Of a stretch of 64,000 bases of DNA, positions 1 through 8,231 are shown piece by piece; position 1 is the stretch's first letter; each line of letters opens with the position of its first letter. The notes under the pieces are model-generated. The model did not search any database, was not told the origin of the DNA, and saw only the letters and a program-made list of their open reading frames with translations. The position numbers and the translations under genes are program-made. The stretch covers positions 62,001-126,000 of the forward strand of contig JBEHYT010000003.1 of NCBI GenBank assembly GCA_048498035.1, written 5' to 3'. The DNA comes from CADEDV01 sp048498035 (GTDB taxonomy: Bacteria > Bacteroidota > Bacteroidia > Chitinophagales > Chitinophagaceae).

Positions 1-247
1 CAATAGGCAAAGCTAATGGAAACTATGAATTATGGCAATGAATTGATAACAGCGAGTGATCTAACTACTTGCTTAAGAAAGAGTTTGATACTTTGTGTTT
101 TTAAAGAACGATCTGTGATGATGTTGTAAAAAAATGATGTGTTTCTGCCGGCATATATGGCGGCATTGAATAAAAGGAGAAATAATGTCCAGCCTGCAAC
201 GGCCCTGCTGTGGGCATTCCAATAAAAAATTGGAATAGAGGAGGCTT
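1..247. other. intergenic stretch without a recognised gene
   Basis: No convincing gene was seen. The only structure is a perfect stem-loop at 216-236 (arms ATTCCAAT and ATTGGAAT, five-A loop) without a following T-tract, so it does not look like an intrinsic terminator. A 17-codon frame starts at 188 behind an AGGAG-like sequence and runs through this hairpin, but nothing else supports it. Confidence 0.4.
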
Positions 248-284
248 TTGTTGGCATTACGGTGCTTCGCTGATCTTTTTCATC

Positions 285-525
285 ACCAACATCACCCCCG
301 GCGGGGCCCTCCCTCCCCCTCCATCCAACCACCATTTTGTTTGATACAAAGCTGCGCCTTTCGGAGAGCTTTCCATCATCCCCGCTTTTACTGCCTGTCC
401 CTTCAACAGGGAAATACCTGTCAAAGCAAAATAGAATCAGAAAGAATGTCGTTCGCGTCAGACAATACAAATATATATCGCAGGCCAGGCGACTCCATGG
501 GAAAAACAACGGATCGAAATGGAAA
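285..525. repeat. diverged intergenic repeat, copy 1
   Basis: This non-coding stretch resembles 29320-29575 over roughly 240 bases in the same orientation. Shared landmarks, in the same order, are a GCCGG / GGGCCCTCCCT C-rich block followed by TCCAACCACC, a CAGG block, a block ending AAAG.ATGTCGTT..CGTCAGAC, and GGAAAAACAACGGA. The minus strand of the C-rich block has four or more runs of three to five G, so it could form a G-quadruplex. No terminal inverted repeats or open frame conserved between the copies were seen. It may be a structured RNA, a mobile-element remnant or a regulatory repeat; function unknown. Confidence 0.6.
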
Positions 526-660
526 AAACTGAAAAATACTGATGAAAAAACGACTGTCGGTTTATTCATCGCTCACAACGAAGCAAAAAAAAGCCCTTCC
601 AGGAGATGGAAAGGCAAACAATCACATGAGAAAAACTAATACGCTTCGAAAAAAGAGAGC

Positions 661-684
661 TGTAGGGGGAGGAGTCGAACCTCC
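661..684 (-). pseudogene. tRNA T-arm-like fragment
   Basis: Read on the minus strand, 684-668 is a canonical tRNA T-arm: a perfect 5-bp stem GGAGG/CCTCC around a 7-base loop TTCGACT that fits the T-loop consensus. It is followed by CCCTACA (667-661), which looks like the 3' strand of an acceptor stem. No matching 5' acceptor strand (TGTAGGG) and no D- or anticodon arm could be folded in the 100 bases upstream on that strand. It could be a 3' tRNA remnant such as integration leaves, a very unusual tRNA, or chance. Confidence 0.35.
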
Positions 685-931
685 ACGAGGCAGTTAGCTA
701 TAGCACAAAGTTCAGTGGTCGACCCTGGTCGCCGGTACATTGCTGCACCAACGGCTCTATGCTACGTTTATCCTGTGATCCCCACCCCCGAGACAAGGGG
801 GCATGTCTGCCAAAAATTTCATCACCCCACAGTATGATCAGCAATCCTGTAAAAGAACGTTGATAACACAAATATAGGCCAAATGGCTGTTTTATTCCAA
901 ATTTTCTAATAAATAATTTGAAATTATTGAT

Positions 932-946
932 ATTATTCAAAATAAT
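932..946. promoter_or_regulatory. putative Lrp/AsnC autoregulatory site
   Basis: A perfect inverted repeat ATTATT-CAA-AATAAT lies in a run of AT-rich half sites between about 917 and 970, directly upstream of the Lrp/AsnC gene. A Bacteroidota -7 box TATGTTTG follows at 952-959. Lrp-family proteins commonly bind such AT-rich sites upstream of their own gene; binding here is an inference. Confidence 0.4.
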
Positions 947-984
947 TGAATTATGTTTGAAAATAATCAAAAACGGGAATTAAA

Positions 985-1449
985 ATGGCTGCTAAATTAA
1001 ATCTTGACAAACTGGACCTCCAGATCATCCATCATATGATGGAAAATGCCGAAATCTCCTACGCCGACCTGGGGAAGAAACTGTTTGTATCAGGAGGTAC
1101 CATCCACGTTCGCATAAAAAAACTCCAGGAAGCGGGCATTGTTAAAGGTACGAAGTTGAATGTTGACATCCGTCAACTGGGCTACGACGTCATCGCCTTT
1201 ATCGGCATTTACCTGAAAGAAAGCTCCTTATACGATACAGTTGCTCGCGAACTGCAGAAAATGCCGGAAATCGTTCGCCTGAACTATACCACGGGCAACT
1301 ATAGCATGTTTGCAGAAATCGTATGCAAAGACATCAATCAACTCCGGTCCGTATTGCATGATCAGCTGCAGAAAATCAAAGGAATTGAACGCACCGAGAC
1401 ATTTATTTCCCTGGAAGAAAGCTTTAGTCGCAACGTTAAAGTAATGTAA
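985..1449 (+). CDS. Lrp/AsnC family transcriptional regulator
   Basis: A 154-residue protein of normal length for the family. The N-terminal half holds the winged helix-turn-helix (LDLQIIHHMMENAEISYADL, then GKKLFVSGGTIHVRIKKLQ), and the C-terminal half (about residues 65-150) is the RAM ligand-binding/oligomerisation domain, including GNYSMFAEIVCKD. Family members form octamers and bind amino acids or related metabolites. ATG 985 is chosen because the HTH follows immediately and a -7 box lies at 952-959. Its stop codon shares one base with the start of the downstream flippase (TAATG), so the regulator and the polysaccharide genes are probably transcribed and translated together. The ligand is not deducible. 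Confidence 0.9.
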   Translation: MAAKLNLDKLDLQIIHHMMENAEISYADLGKKLFVSGGTIHVRIKKLQEAGIVKGTKLNVDIRQLGYDVIAFIGIYLKESSLYDTVARELQKMPEIVRLNYTTGNYSMFAEIVCKDINQLRSVLHDQLQKIKGIERTETFISLEESFSRNVKVM

Positions 1450-2864
1450 TGCGCCCCGCCAATTCGCGGTTTTTTTCATCCCTGGGCCTCCTGCTGCTAC
1501 TCAACCTGCTGGTAAAACCGGCATGGATCTTTGCCATTGATCGCGTGGTGCAAAACAGGGCCGGCCTCGCCAACTACGGATCGTATTTCTCGTTATTCAA
1601 CCTCTCTGTTATTTTCAGCTTTCTCCTCGATTGGGGATTGACCACCTTCCTCAACCGCCAACTCGCCACTTCCATCTCCTTTTTTTCACAACTCTGGCAA
1701 CTACTACAGGCTAAACTGGTATTTACAGGTACCTACCTCCTAACACTCCTTCTCGTAGCATGGCTAACCGGAATATCGAACTGGGCGCTGCTGGCAAGTC
1801 TTGCGCTTGTACAAATAATTACATCCTTCTTCCTGTTCTTCCGTGCCATCATCACTGCGCGCCAACAATTTCAAACAGATGCCTGGCTTTCCATACTGGA
1901 CAAAACACTCATGATCCTCGTTTGCGGATCAATACTGCTTTTACATCGCCCGCTGCCCGTTACTACGTTTGCATTAATACAAGCCGCCTGCCTGGCATTT
2001 GCACTGGTTGTAGCAATATTATTTTCCGGTCGCCTTCGTCCCGTAACCGTTGACCCACAAGCCAGCCAATTGCCAATACGCGAGGCATTGCCATATGCCC
2101 TGATCGTATTATTAATGGCGGCACACTACCGCGCCGATGGTTTCTTACTGGAACGCCTGCACCCGAGCGGGCCAGCTGAAACAGGCCTGTATGCCGCGGC
2201 CTATCGTTTGCTGGATGCCGCCAATATGATTGGCTTCCTTGTTGCATCCTTCCTGCTGCCTTATATCGCCCACCGCTGGCAACAAAAAAAAGCTATCGAT
2301 AATATTGTGCTGACAGCCCGCCATGTACTTATCATGTATGGCATCACTATCGCAGTCATTACCTGGTTTCTTGCGCCATGGATTGATCAATTTCTATATA
2401 ATAATGGCGGTGCCCGTGGCGAGGATATCCTGCGCTGGTCGCTGCCCGCACTTGTAGGATATATGTTGGTACACCTGTACGGCACCGTGCTAACAGCTAT
2501 TGGACAAATCCGGCTGTTTTGTAAGTTAATGGCAGTGGCGCTGTGTATCAATTTGCTGCTGAACCTGCTGCTTATCCCAACGCTTGGCGCAAAGGGCTGT
2601 TGTATAGCAGCTATCGTTAGCCAGGTAACCGCCGGCATCGTAACCATGATAGCAGTGCATCAAAAAACAGGTATCCGATACCATTTCCGCTCTGCGGGAA
2701 TGTATATTTTTATCACACTGGCAGTGATTGCTATTTTGTACTGGGGGCAATATCGCATTCATGCGCCAATTTTGTTGCTACTTGTTACTGTGATCACATT
2801 AATACTGATGCGTGTTACAAAATTAGTTTTGCCAGGCCAATGGATTCACTATACTAAAACATGA
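1449..2864 (+). CDS. polysaccharide flippase (Wzx/MOP family)
   Basis: A 471-residue integral membrane protein with about 12-14 hydrophobic segments along its whole length and the layout of oligosaccharide-lipid flippases of the MOP/MATE superfamily. Such proteins move lipid-linked repeat units across the inner membrane for O-antigen or exopolysaccharide. N-terminal SRFFSSLGLLLLLNLLVKP is a typical first helix; the C-terminal half contains the usual LLLNLLLIPTLGAKGCCIAAI type segment. Start ATG 1449 overlaps the regulator's stop by one base. Next, three bases on, comes a Wzz-like protein and then an O-antigen polymerase, which supports the role. No strict catalytic motif exists for this family, so substrate is unknown. 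Confidence 0.85.
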   Translation: MRPANSRFFSSLGLLLLLNLLVKPAWIFAIDRVVQNRAGLANYGSYFSLFNLSVIFSFLLDWGLTTFLNRQLATSISFFSQLWQLLQAKLVFTGTYLLTLLLVAWLTGISNWALLASLALVQIITSFFLFFRAIITARQQFQTDAWLSILDKTLMILVCGSILLLHRPLPVTTFALIQAACLAFALVVAILFSGRLRPVTVDPQASQLPIREALPYALIVLLMAAHYRADGFLLERLHPSGPAETGLYAAAYRLLDAANMIGFLVASFLLPYIAHRWQQKKAIDNIVLTARHVLIMYGITIAVITWFLAPWIDQFLYNNGGARGEDILRWSLPALVGYMLVHLYGTVLTAIGQIRLFCKLMAVALCINLLLNLLLIPTLGAKGCCIAAIVSQVTAGIVTMIAVHQKTGIRYHFRSAGMYIFITLAVIAILYWGQYRIHAPILLLLVTVITLILMRVTKLVLPGQWIHYTKT

Positions 2865-2867
2865 TGT

Positions 2868-3674
2868 ATGCCCGATCTTTTTTACCTGATTACAAAGTGG
2901 TGGAAGAAAATGCTTGTCTTCCTTGCGCTGTCGCTTGCGGTAGCGTATGTAGCCTGCTGGCTGCAACCTGAAAAATATTGTTCTACAGCAACTGCAATTC
3001 CCGTCAGCCCGTACCTGAGCGATAAAGCCGCTGTTTTTAACGACCAGGTCACACAGTTGTACCCATCGCTCGGAACAGCTGATGAATTGGACATGATTGT
3101 GGGTACCGGGCAGTTGGATACAATCTATCTTGCAGTAGCCCGCCAGCTTAATCTCGCCATTCATTACCATGTAAAAGAAGAAGGTCCCGCAGCTGTTGAC
3201 AAAGCAGCATACCTGCTTCGCAAGAACAGCAAAGTGATGAAAAGTGAATACGGCGAATTGAAATTGAAAGTTTGGGATAAAGATCGCGCCCAGGCCGCCG
3301 TTTTTGCAAATGCACTGCTCACGCAGCTATCGGCCATTCATTCTGATCTCAAAAATGCCATCAACCGGCGAATGATGGAAAATATACAACGTGAGCTAAC
3401 CCTGCAAAAAAGCCGGCCGGATAATGCTAGCCCGGATGGCGATGCAACAATACAACGACTACAAAAATTACTGGATCAATACCGGCTAATGGCTGATAAT
3501 CCATCTCCGGCTCTTTTAGTGGTTGAGCCAGCGCGGCCCTCACTAAGACCCGATACGCCAAAGCTGATCACTGTTTTACTCGTTACCGGTTTCGCTGCAA
3601 TTCTTTTTGTGTTGTTGCTGGCGCTGGCGCTGGAATCAAAAAAGACGGATAATCGTGCAAAAATCGATCGCTAA
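2868..3674 (+). CDS. Wzz-like polysaccharide chain-length/co-polymerase protein
   Basis: A 268-residue protein with the PCP (Wzz) topology: one transmembrane helix near the N-terminus (about residues 14-33), a long periplasmic part with helical segments, and a second helix near the C-terminus (about 232-256) preceded by ARPSLRPDTPK, the proline-rich stretch usual before TM2. No Walker motifs are present, so it is not a fused tyrosine kinase. It lies three bases after the flippase and overlaps the polymerase by 20 bases, as expected for an operon. The sequence is diverged; the family call rests on topology plus context. Confidence 0.7.
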   Translation: MPDLFYLITKWWKKMLVFLALSLAVAYVACWLQPEKYCSTATAIPVSPYLSDKAAVFNDQVTQLYPSLGTADELDMIVGTGQLDTIYLAVARQLNLAIHYHVKEEGPAAVDKAAYLLRKNSKVMKSEYGELKLKVWDKDRAQAAVFANALLTQLSAIHSDLKNAINRRMMENIQRELTLQKSRPDNASPDGDATIQRLQKLLDQYRLMADNPSPALLVVEPARPSLRPDTPKLITVLLVTGFAAILFVLLLALALESKKTDNRAKIDR

Positions 3675-5109
3675 ATACGATAACAGGTTTTTTAATTTTT
3701 TCGCGTCCCTGTTCCTGGTATGCATGCCCGTGGCGTTAATGTGTAGCCAGTACTGGGTATGCCTGGTTCCTTTCCTGTTCTTATTTATTTATTTCAGCTG
3801 GCAAAGGCTGCCGTTCCTTTTCACACTTCTCCTGGTTGCACTTCCTTTTTCTTTCGAATATAATTTTACACCTACCTTGGGAACTGATCTTCCCGATGAG
3901 CCGCTCATGATTGCCGTATTGCTGCTTGCTGCGGCGATGTGTATCTATGACCGGTCAAGAGTGCCGACTGCTGCCTGGAACCACCCGATCACCTGGATAT
4001 TACTGCTCCAACTGGCGTGGATTATCATTGTAACAGTTCTTGCAGTGCAACCGATGCTGGCGGTAAAATTCCTGCTTGCAAAGGTCTGGTACCTGGGTGC
4101 ATTTTTTGTGGGCGGCATTATCGTTTTTCAACGCCCAAAACAAATGAAAAGGGCAGCCACGCTATTGGCGATAGCGATGTTGCTGGCAGCGATTATTGTT
4201 TTTATCCGCCATTCCAGGTTTGGGTTTACATTCACCGGTATCAATCCTGCAGCTGCACCTTTTTTTCGAAATCACGTAACCTATTCGTCGTTGCTGGTAT
4301 GTTGTATTCCAATTTTTTTAGCAATGTTTTTCCTGCAGCCACGGTTTTCATGGCGTGTTGTACTTGCCGGTTGTGTTTTGTTTTTGCTGGTTGCGCTTCT
4401 CTTTACCTATTCCCGCGGTGCATGGCTTGCGTTGTTGGCAGGTCTTATTGCATACTTACTTATTCGCCGGCACTTGCTTTTTAAAACCTACCTGCTTGCG
4501 CTTTTCGCGTTGGCCGGGTCTGTTTTCTGGCTCGTTAAAAATGACAATTACCTGCGGCTGGCGCATGACTATAGAACAACGATCTTTCATACCAACTTTT
4601 CCCAACACCTGGCGGCCACCTATCAATTGAAGGATATTTCCACCGCCGAACGTTTTTATCGCTGGATTGCCGGTGCGAGAATGGTAAAAGAAAAACCATT
4701 AACGGGGTTTGGTCCTGCCGGTTTTTATACAAATTACAAACCCTATACCGTTCCGCTTTTCAGAACCTGGGTAAGTAACAACGAGGAGCATTCAACCGTA
4801 CATAATTATTTTCTGTTGGTTGCCCTGGAACAGGGCTTACCGGGACTTATTTTTTTTCTACTGTTATTAGGCGCCGTTTTTTATTATATAGAGCGCATGT
4901 ATAACAATGCCAGCAACAGGGAAGAAAGGATAATAGTACAGGCGATTGGCGTAATTATTGTAATGATCTGTTGTGTGAATTTTTTGAGTGATCTTGTAGA
5001 GACCGATAAGATCGGGAGTATCTTTTACCTCTGTATTGCTGCGTTGGTTGCAAGGGCAGGTCTTTCTTCAGCTTCAAAGCCGGCCACGAACATTGAGCGC
5101 ATCTCTTAA
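3655..5109 (+). CDS. O-antigen ligase/polymerase family membrane protein
   Basis: About 484 residues with 11-12 predicted transmembrane segments and a large periplasmic loop (about residues 300-385) containing RFYRWIAGARMVKEKPLTGFGPAGF and HNYFLLVALEQGLPGL, which are hallmarks of the Wzy_C / O-antigen ligase family. It would polymerise or ligate polysaccharide repeats at the periplasmic face. The frame is open further upstream, but that extension would overlap the Wzz-like gene by 68 bases and begins with a cysteine/tryptophan-rich stretch; GTG 3655 gives a short 20-base overlap and a normal N-terminus, so I prefer it. The 3' end overlaps the convergent permease gene by 36 bases. Confidence 0.8.
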   Translation: MQKSIAKYDNRFFNFFASLFLVCMPVALMCSQYWVCLVPFLFLFIYFSWQRLPFLFTLLLVALPFSFEYNFTPTLGTDLPDEPLMIAVLLLAAAMCIYDRSRVPTAAWNHPITWILLLQLAWIIIVTVLAVQPMLAVKFLLAKVWYLGAFFVGGIIVFQRPKQMKRAATLLAIAMLLAAIIVFIRHSRFGFTFTGINPAAAPFFRNHVTYSSLLVCCIPIFLAMFFLQPRFSWRVVLAGCVLFLLVALLFTYSRGAWLALLAGLIAYLLIRRHLLFKTYLLALFALAGSVFWLVKNDNYLRLAHDYRTTIFHTNFSQHLAATYQLKDISTAERFYRWIAGARMVKEKPLTGFGPAGFYTNYKPYTVPLFRTWVSNNEEHSTVHNYFLLVALEQGLPGLIFFLLLLGAVFYYIERMYNNASNREERIIVQAIGVIIVMICCVNFLSDLVETDKIGSIFYLCIAALVARAGLSSASKPATNIERIS

Positions 5110-6159
5110 ACCGTTTCCCAGCAGGTTAAAGGCAAGGACAAGTATCATGATGGCAAAGCCCGGAGCAAGAGCCAGCATCGGATTTTGCGTAATAATAAAG
5201 TTGTAATTCTCTTTTATCATCAGCCCCCAGCTGGGTTGTGGCGGTTGCACCCCAACGCCCAGGAAGCTGAGTCCCGATTCAATAACAATAGCAGATGCAA
5301 AGTTGGAGGCGGCAATAACCATTACCGGGCCCATAATATTGGGCCAGATATGGCGAATAATAGTTCTGATATCAGAAAAGCCCAGCGCCCTTGTGGCTTC
5401 AATATATTCCTGTTCACGAATAGCCAGCACCTGCCCACGCACCAGCCTGGCTACATTCACCCACATCGTTAATCCAACGGCGATAAAAACCTGCCAGAAC
5501 CCCTTGCCCAACGCCAGCGTAATGGCAAAAACAAGAAGTAGTGTGGGAATGCTCCAGATCACATTTGTAAACCACATGATGATCTCGTCTACATGACCCC
5601 TGAAAAATCCGGCCAGCGAACCTAACAACAGCCCGATTGCCAGTGAAATAATAACGGTAACAAGACCAACGCTTAGACTAACCCGCGTTCCAACAATTAA
5701 CCTGCTTAAAATATCACGACCAAATTTATCCGTACCGGAAATAAATCGCTGTTTTTTTACCGGGTCTGGCGCGAGTTGCGCAGCCGTGTATGCCCGTCGT
5801 TCCGTTAGGCCCTCATCAATAAATTTTTCAACAACAATGCTGTCGGCTGTTTTCGTGAAGCTCGTAATGGGAACGAAGTAATAGGCGTCAGGCTGTCCGT
5901 CGAGCAATCTTTTGAAAAATCCCGCAGCAGGTACTGATTGCTCTTTTTTTACTTTCAGGAACTCCTGCGTGAATCCAGGTTTTTCGCCGCCAATCTCCAG
6001 GATAATGCGGTTGGCATAGGGCGAGGGATCCGGAGCAATGTAATAGGCAAAAACGGCCACAAGCGTAGCCAGCGCAATTACAATTAATCCAAAAACGGCG
6101 CCTTTATTTTTTTTAAGACGTTTCCAGGCCGCACGCTGAAAGGAAATTGATTCATTCAC
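5074..6159 (-). CDS. dipeptide/oligopeptide ABC transporter permease (OppC/DppC type)
   Basis: A 361-residue inner-membrane permease. The N-terminal OppC-type region (AWKRLKKNKGAVFGLIVI, one helix) is followed by a long periplasmic insertion of roughly 80 residues ending at FISGTDKFGRDILSRLIVG, and then by the BPD_transp_1 domain with five further helices. The coupling motif EYIEATRALGFSDIRTIIRHIWPN (split here as EYIEATRALGFSD and RTIIRHIWPN) is the EAA loop that contacts the ATPase. No OppB, ATPase or binding-protein gene lies nearby, so the partners must be encoded elsewhere. It overlaps the convergent polymerase gene by 36 bases at the 3' end. Substrate is not known. Confidence 0.88.
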   Translation of the reverse strand: MNESISFQRAAWKRLKKNKGAVFGLIVIALATLVAVFAYYIAPDPSPYANRIILEIGGEKPGFTQEFLKVKKEQSVPAAGFFKRLLDGQPDAYYFVPITSFTKTADSIVVEKFIDEGLTERRAYTAAQLAPDPVKKQRFISGTDKFGRDILSRLIVGTRVSLSVGLVTVIISLAIGLLLGSLAGFFRGHVDEIIMWFTNVIWSIPTLLLVFAITLALGKGFWQVFIAVGLTMWVNVARLVRGQVLAIREQEYIEATRALGFSDIRTIIRHIWPNIMGPVMVIAASNFASAIVIESGLSFLGVGVQPPQPSWGLMIKENYNFIITQNPMLALAPGFAIMILVLAFNLLGNGLRDALNVRGRL

Positions 6160-6200
6160 GGCCGGAAGTTAAGAAGTAAAATTCCAATGCCCGCCGCAAA

Positions 6201-7316
6201 TTACCGCACACGACGTCCTTTCCATTCATAGGTACCGGCTACGCCTAAAAAGCCGGAGACGAGCGTATAAATTACATGCATGGGTTGCAGGAGAATAAAA
6301 TAAGGAATCATCCAACGGCGCGAAAAGAAAGAAGCTGCACTGCTGAAAAGAGGTAGTTCTACCAATGTCTTTATCACCCAAAGTGCTAACAAGGCGATCC
6401 AGTACCAGCGATCCCAAAAACCTGCAATTGCCAGGGCCGGGAAGCATAAATTAAAAAGATATACCAGCAGCAACACCCCAAAAATGCGCCGGTCTTTATA
6501 GTGGGTTGCTTTGCTGGCCCAGCGGATACGTTGGTTAAAAAAACCACGCCAGCTGGTAACCGGCGCTGTTTGCACAATCCCGTCTTCGGTCTTCAGGTAA
6601 GCGATGCCCCCGGGATATTGTTGCGCAATTTTATGCATCAACAACATATCATCACCAGACGCAATTGAATCAATACCCGAAAACCCATTTACTTTTTCAA
6701 ATGCATCTTTCCGGTAAGCCAGGTTGGCACCATTACACATGGAAAGTTGGTTGCCATGCACCGCCGCACCGGTAATTCCCTGTAGCACCATGAAATCAGC
6801 AGCTTGAAAAAGCTGCACCAGGGAACGGTTGTTATTAATACATACCGGCGCTGCAATAAAAACGGGGTTTTTTTTCTCAATAAGTTGTGCCAGTGCAGCC
6901 AGCCACCGCGGCCCGGGAATACAATCCGCATCCGTACATACAATCCAGGGATTTGCAGCCGCGATAATACCTGTCTCAACCGCTTTCTTTTTGTAAGAAT
7001 TAATTCCATGATCCTGCAAATTGATCAACCGCGTTGCTCCAAACCGACCAACAACTGCTGCCGTTTGATCCGTAGAGTGATCATTCACTACAATCACTTC
7101 ATACAGGTGCCGGGGATACTGCTGGTGCTCCAGCGCGCGCAAAAGTTCGGGCAGACCCTGTTCTTCATTCCGTGCAGGAATGATCACCGAAAAAGCAGTT
7201 GTTCCTTGCTGCTGGTCCAACGAAAAAATGGGAATATGTTGCCATACATACCCGAAGTACAACACGATGAAGCTGTACGGGATCAACAGTAATATGACGA
7301 TGTAATAAAGGACCAT
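6201..7316 (-). CDS. membrane glycosyltransferase, family 2
   Basis: A 371-residue GT2 protein with one N-terminal helix (MVLYYIVILLLIPYSFIVLYF), a GT-A catalytic domain and two to three C-terminal helices. Visible motifs are SVIIPARNEEQGL (nucleotide binding), VVNDHSTDQT, CTDADC (metal-binding DxD type), ASGDDMLL (the ED-type catalytic acid region) and QRIRWASK (Q/RxxRW of processive enzymes). This layout is that of PgaC-like or hyaluronan-synthase-like enzymes and related single-sugar transferases. ATG 7316 is preferred over a TTG seven codons upstream. It follows the alpha/beta hydrolase gene by 26 bases. Acceptor and sugar are unknown. Confidence 0.85.
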   Translation of the reverse strand: MVLYYIVILLLIPYSFIVLYFGYVWQHIPIFSLDQQQGTTAFSVIIPARNEEQGLPELLRALEHQQYPRHLYEVIVVNDHSTDQTAAVVGRFGATRLINLQDHGINSYKKKAVETGIIAAANPWIVCTDADCIPGPRWLAALAQLIEKKNPVFIAAPVCINNNRSLVQLFQAADFMVLQGITGAAVHGNQLSMCNGANLAYRKDAFEKVNGFSGIDSIASGDDMLLMHKIAQQYPGGIAYLKTEDGIVQTAPVTSWRGFFNQRIRWASKATHYKDRRIFGVLLLVYLFNLCFPALAIAGFWDRWYWIALLALWVIKTLVELPLFSSAASFFSRRWMIPYFILLQPMHVIYTLVSGFLGVAGTYEWKGRRVR

Positions 7317-7342
7317 GCAGAACCCAAAGCTAATCAAAGCGA

Positions 7343-8155
7343 TCAGGGCAGCAAAGCAGCGCGTATTTCAGTATGATATTTTTGCTGTAACAGTTGATGC
7401 CCTGCCGGCAGTAGCACCAAATTAACCTGGTCTTCCACGCCCCGCCGGAATCGCTCGCCCGGCTCCGGCCGGATGATCCTATCATGTTGCCCATACAGCA
7501 ACTTAACTTCTGTGCCAGTTGCGCTGATTTGTTTACGGATGCGGTTCAGGCGCGGCTTTAACTTTCTTAAGCCCGTCCAGCGCAGGTAAAGAAGTTGCCG
7601 AATCTCCCGGTCTCCAATAGCATGTTTTACAAATTTGAAAATACTGCTATTCACCAGTCGTAACCGGTTGAGCAGCTTAAGCAAGCCGAAAAACCAGGCA
7701 GGGTTTTTCATGGTAAAGAAAAACAATCGCCTTCCAGGGCTGGTTTGTGTCGACAGCCAGTACCAAAAATTCATTTTTAATCCGTCGGGCGCCAACAGTA
7801 CCATCTTTTTTACTGATTGGGGCAGGGTTTCATACAGGCTTAATGCTACCCGGCCACCCAGGCTATAACCTATTACCGAAAAATTGCCGGTAAAACCATT
7901 TTCCAGCAGCACCTGCCGAACCAGGAGCTGTAAATCCCTGGCAGTAAAATGCAAACCCTCATTCCAGGTTGTTTTGCCATGAAAAGGGAGGTCGATGGCC
8001 AGGAAGGTAAAATTGTCATCAGAACCGGCTTGCATAAAAGCAAAGCGTTGTGCCTCTTCACCATAGCCATGAAAACAAACCACCGGCTCTGATCCGTTTC
8101 CAAAACGGTACCAGGCAATTTGCGAGGACTTATACTCGACAAAACCGGTGATCAT
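7343..8155 (-). CDS. alpha/beta hydrolase
   Basis: A 270-residue cytoplasmic alpha/beta-hydrolase. VVCFHGYGEEAQRF carries the HG oxyanion motif, VIGYSLGGRVAL is the nucleophile elbow (G-Y-S-L-G), an acid lies near LLYGQHDRIIRPE, and the catalytic histidine is in LPAGHQLLQQ near the C-terminus. ATG 8155 is chosen since it leaves a proper divergent promoter region with the MarR gene; a start farther upstream would run into that gene. A minus-strand -7 box (complement of 8191-8198) precedes it. Divergent orientation from a MarR regulator suggests shared control. Substrate unknown. Confidence 0.85.
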   Translation of the reverse strand: MITGFVEYKSSQIAWYRFGNGSEPVVCFHGYGEEAQRFAFMQAGSDDNFTFLAIDLPFHGKTTWNEGLHFTARDLQLLVRQVLLENGFTGNFSVIGYSLGGRVALSLYETLPQSVKKMVLLAPDGLKMNFWYWLSTQTSPGRRLFFFTMKNPAWFFGLLKLLNRLRLVNSSIFKFVKHAIGDREIRQLLYLRWTGLRKLKPRLNRIRKQISATGTEVKLLYGQHDRIIRPEPGERFRRGVEDQVNLVLLPAGHQLLQQKYHTEIRAALLP

Positions 8156-8180
8156 AAATAAAAATTTGCGACAAAATAAC

Positions 8181-8231
8181 TTGGACGAATCAAAAATAAG
8201 ATTATTTTTGGATAGTTGCACAAACAACTAT
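8181..8231. promoter_or_regulatory. divergent promoters with a MarR-type operator
   Basis: Plus strand: TTG at 8181-8183, 19 bases, then TATTTTTG at 8203-8210, a good Bacteroidota promoter for the MarR gene. Minus strand: a second TATTTTTG is the complement of 8191-8198 and points toward the hydrolase. The two -7 boxes are back to back in a perfect 20-bp inverted repeat (8191-8210, 9-bp arms, GA spacer). At 8212-8231 lies a second perfect inverted repeat, ATAGTTG-CACAAA-CAACTAT, ending at the MarR start codon and covering the expected transcription start. Its size and symmetry suit a MarR dimer; autorepression is inferred. Confidence 0.7.

Noticed and set aside
30..569. A 179-codon minus-strand open frame at the window start
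   Set aside because: It crosses the C-rich repeat element, contains low-complexity and hydrophobic patches typical of chance translation, and is not conserved in the second repeat copy.
661..790. An intact tRNA on the minus strand
   Set aside because: Only the T-arm and one acceptor strand fit; no partner acceptor strand, D-arm or anticodon arm could be folded.
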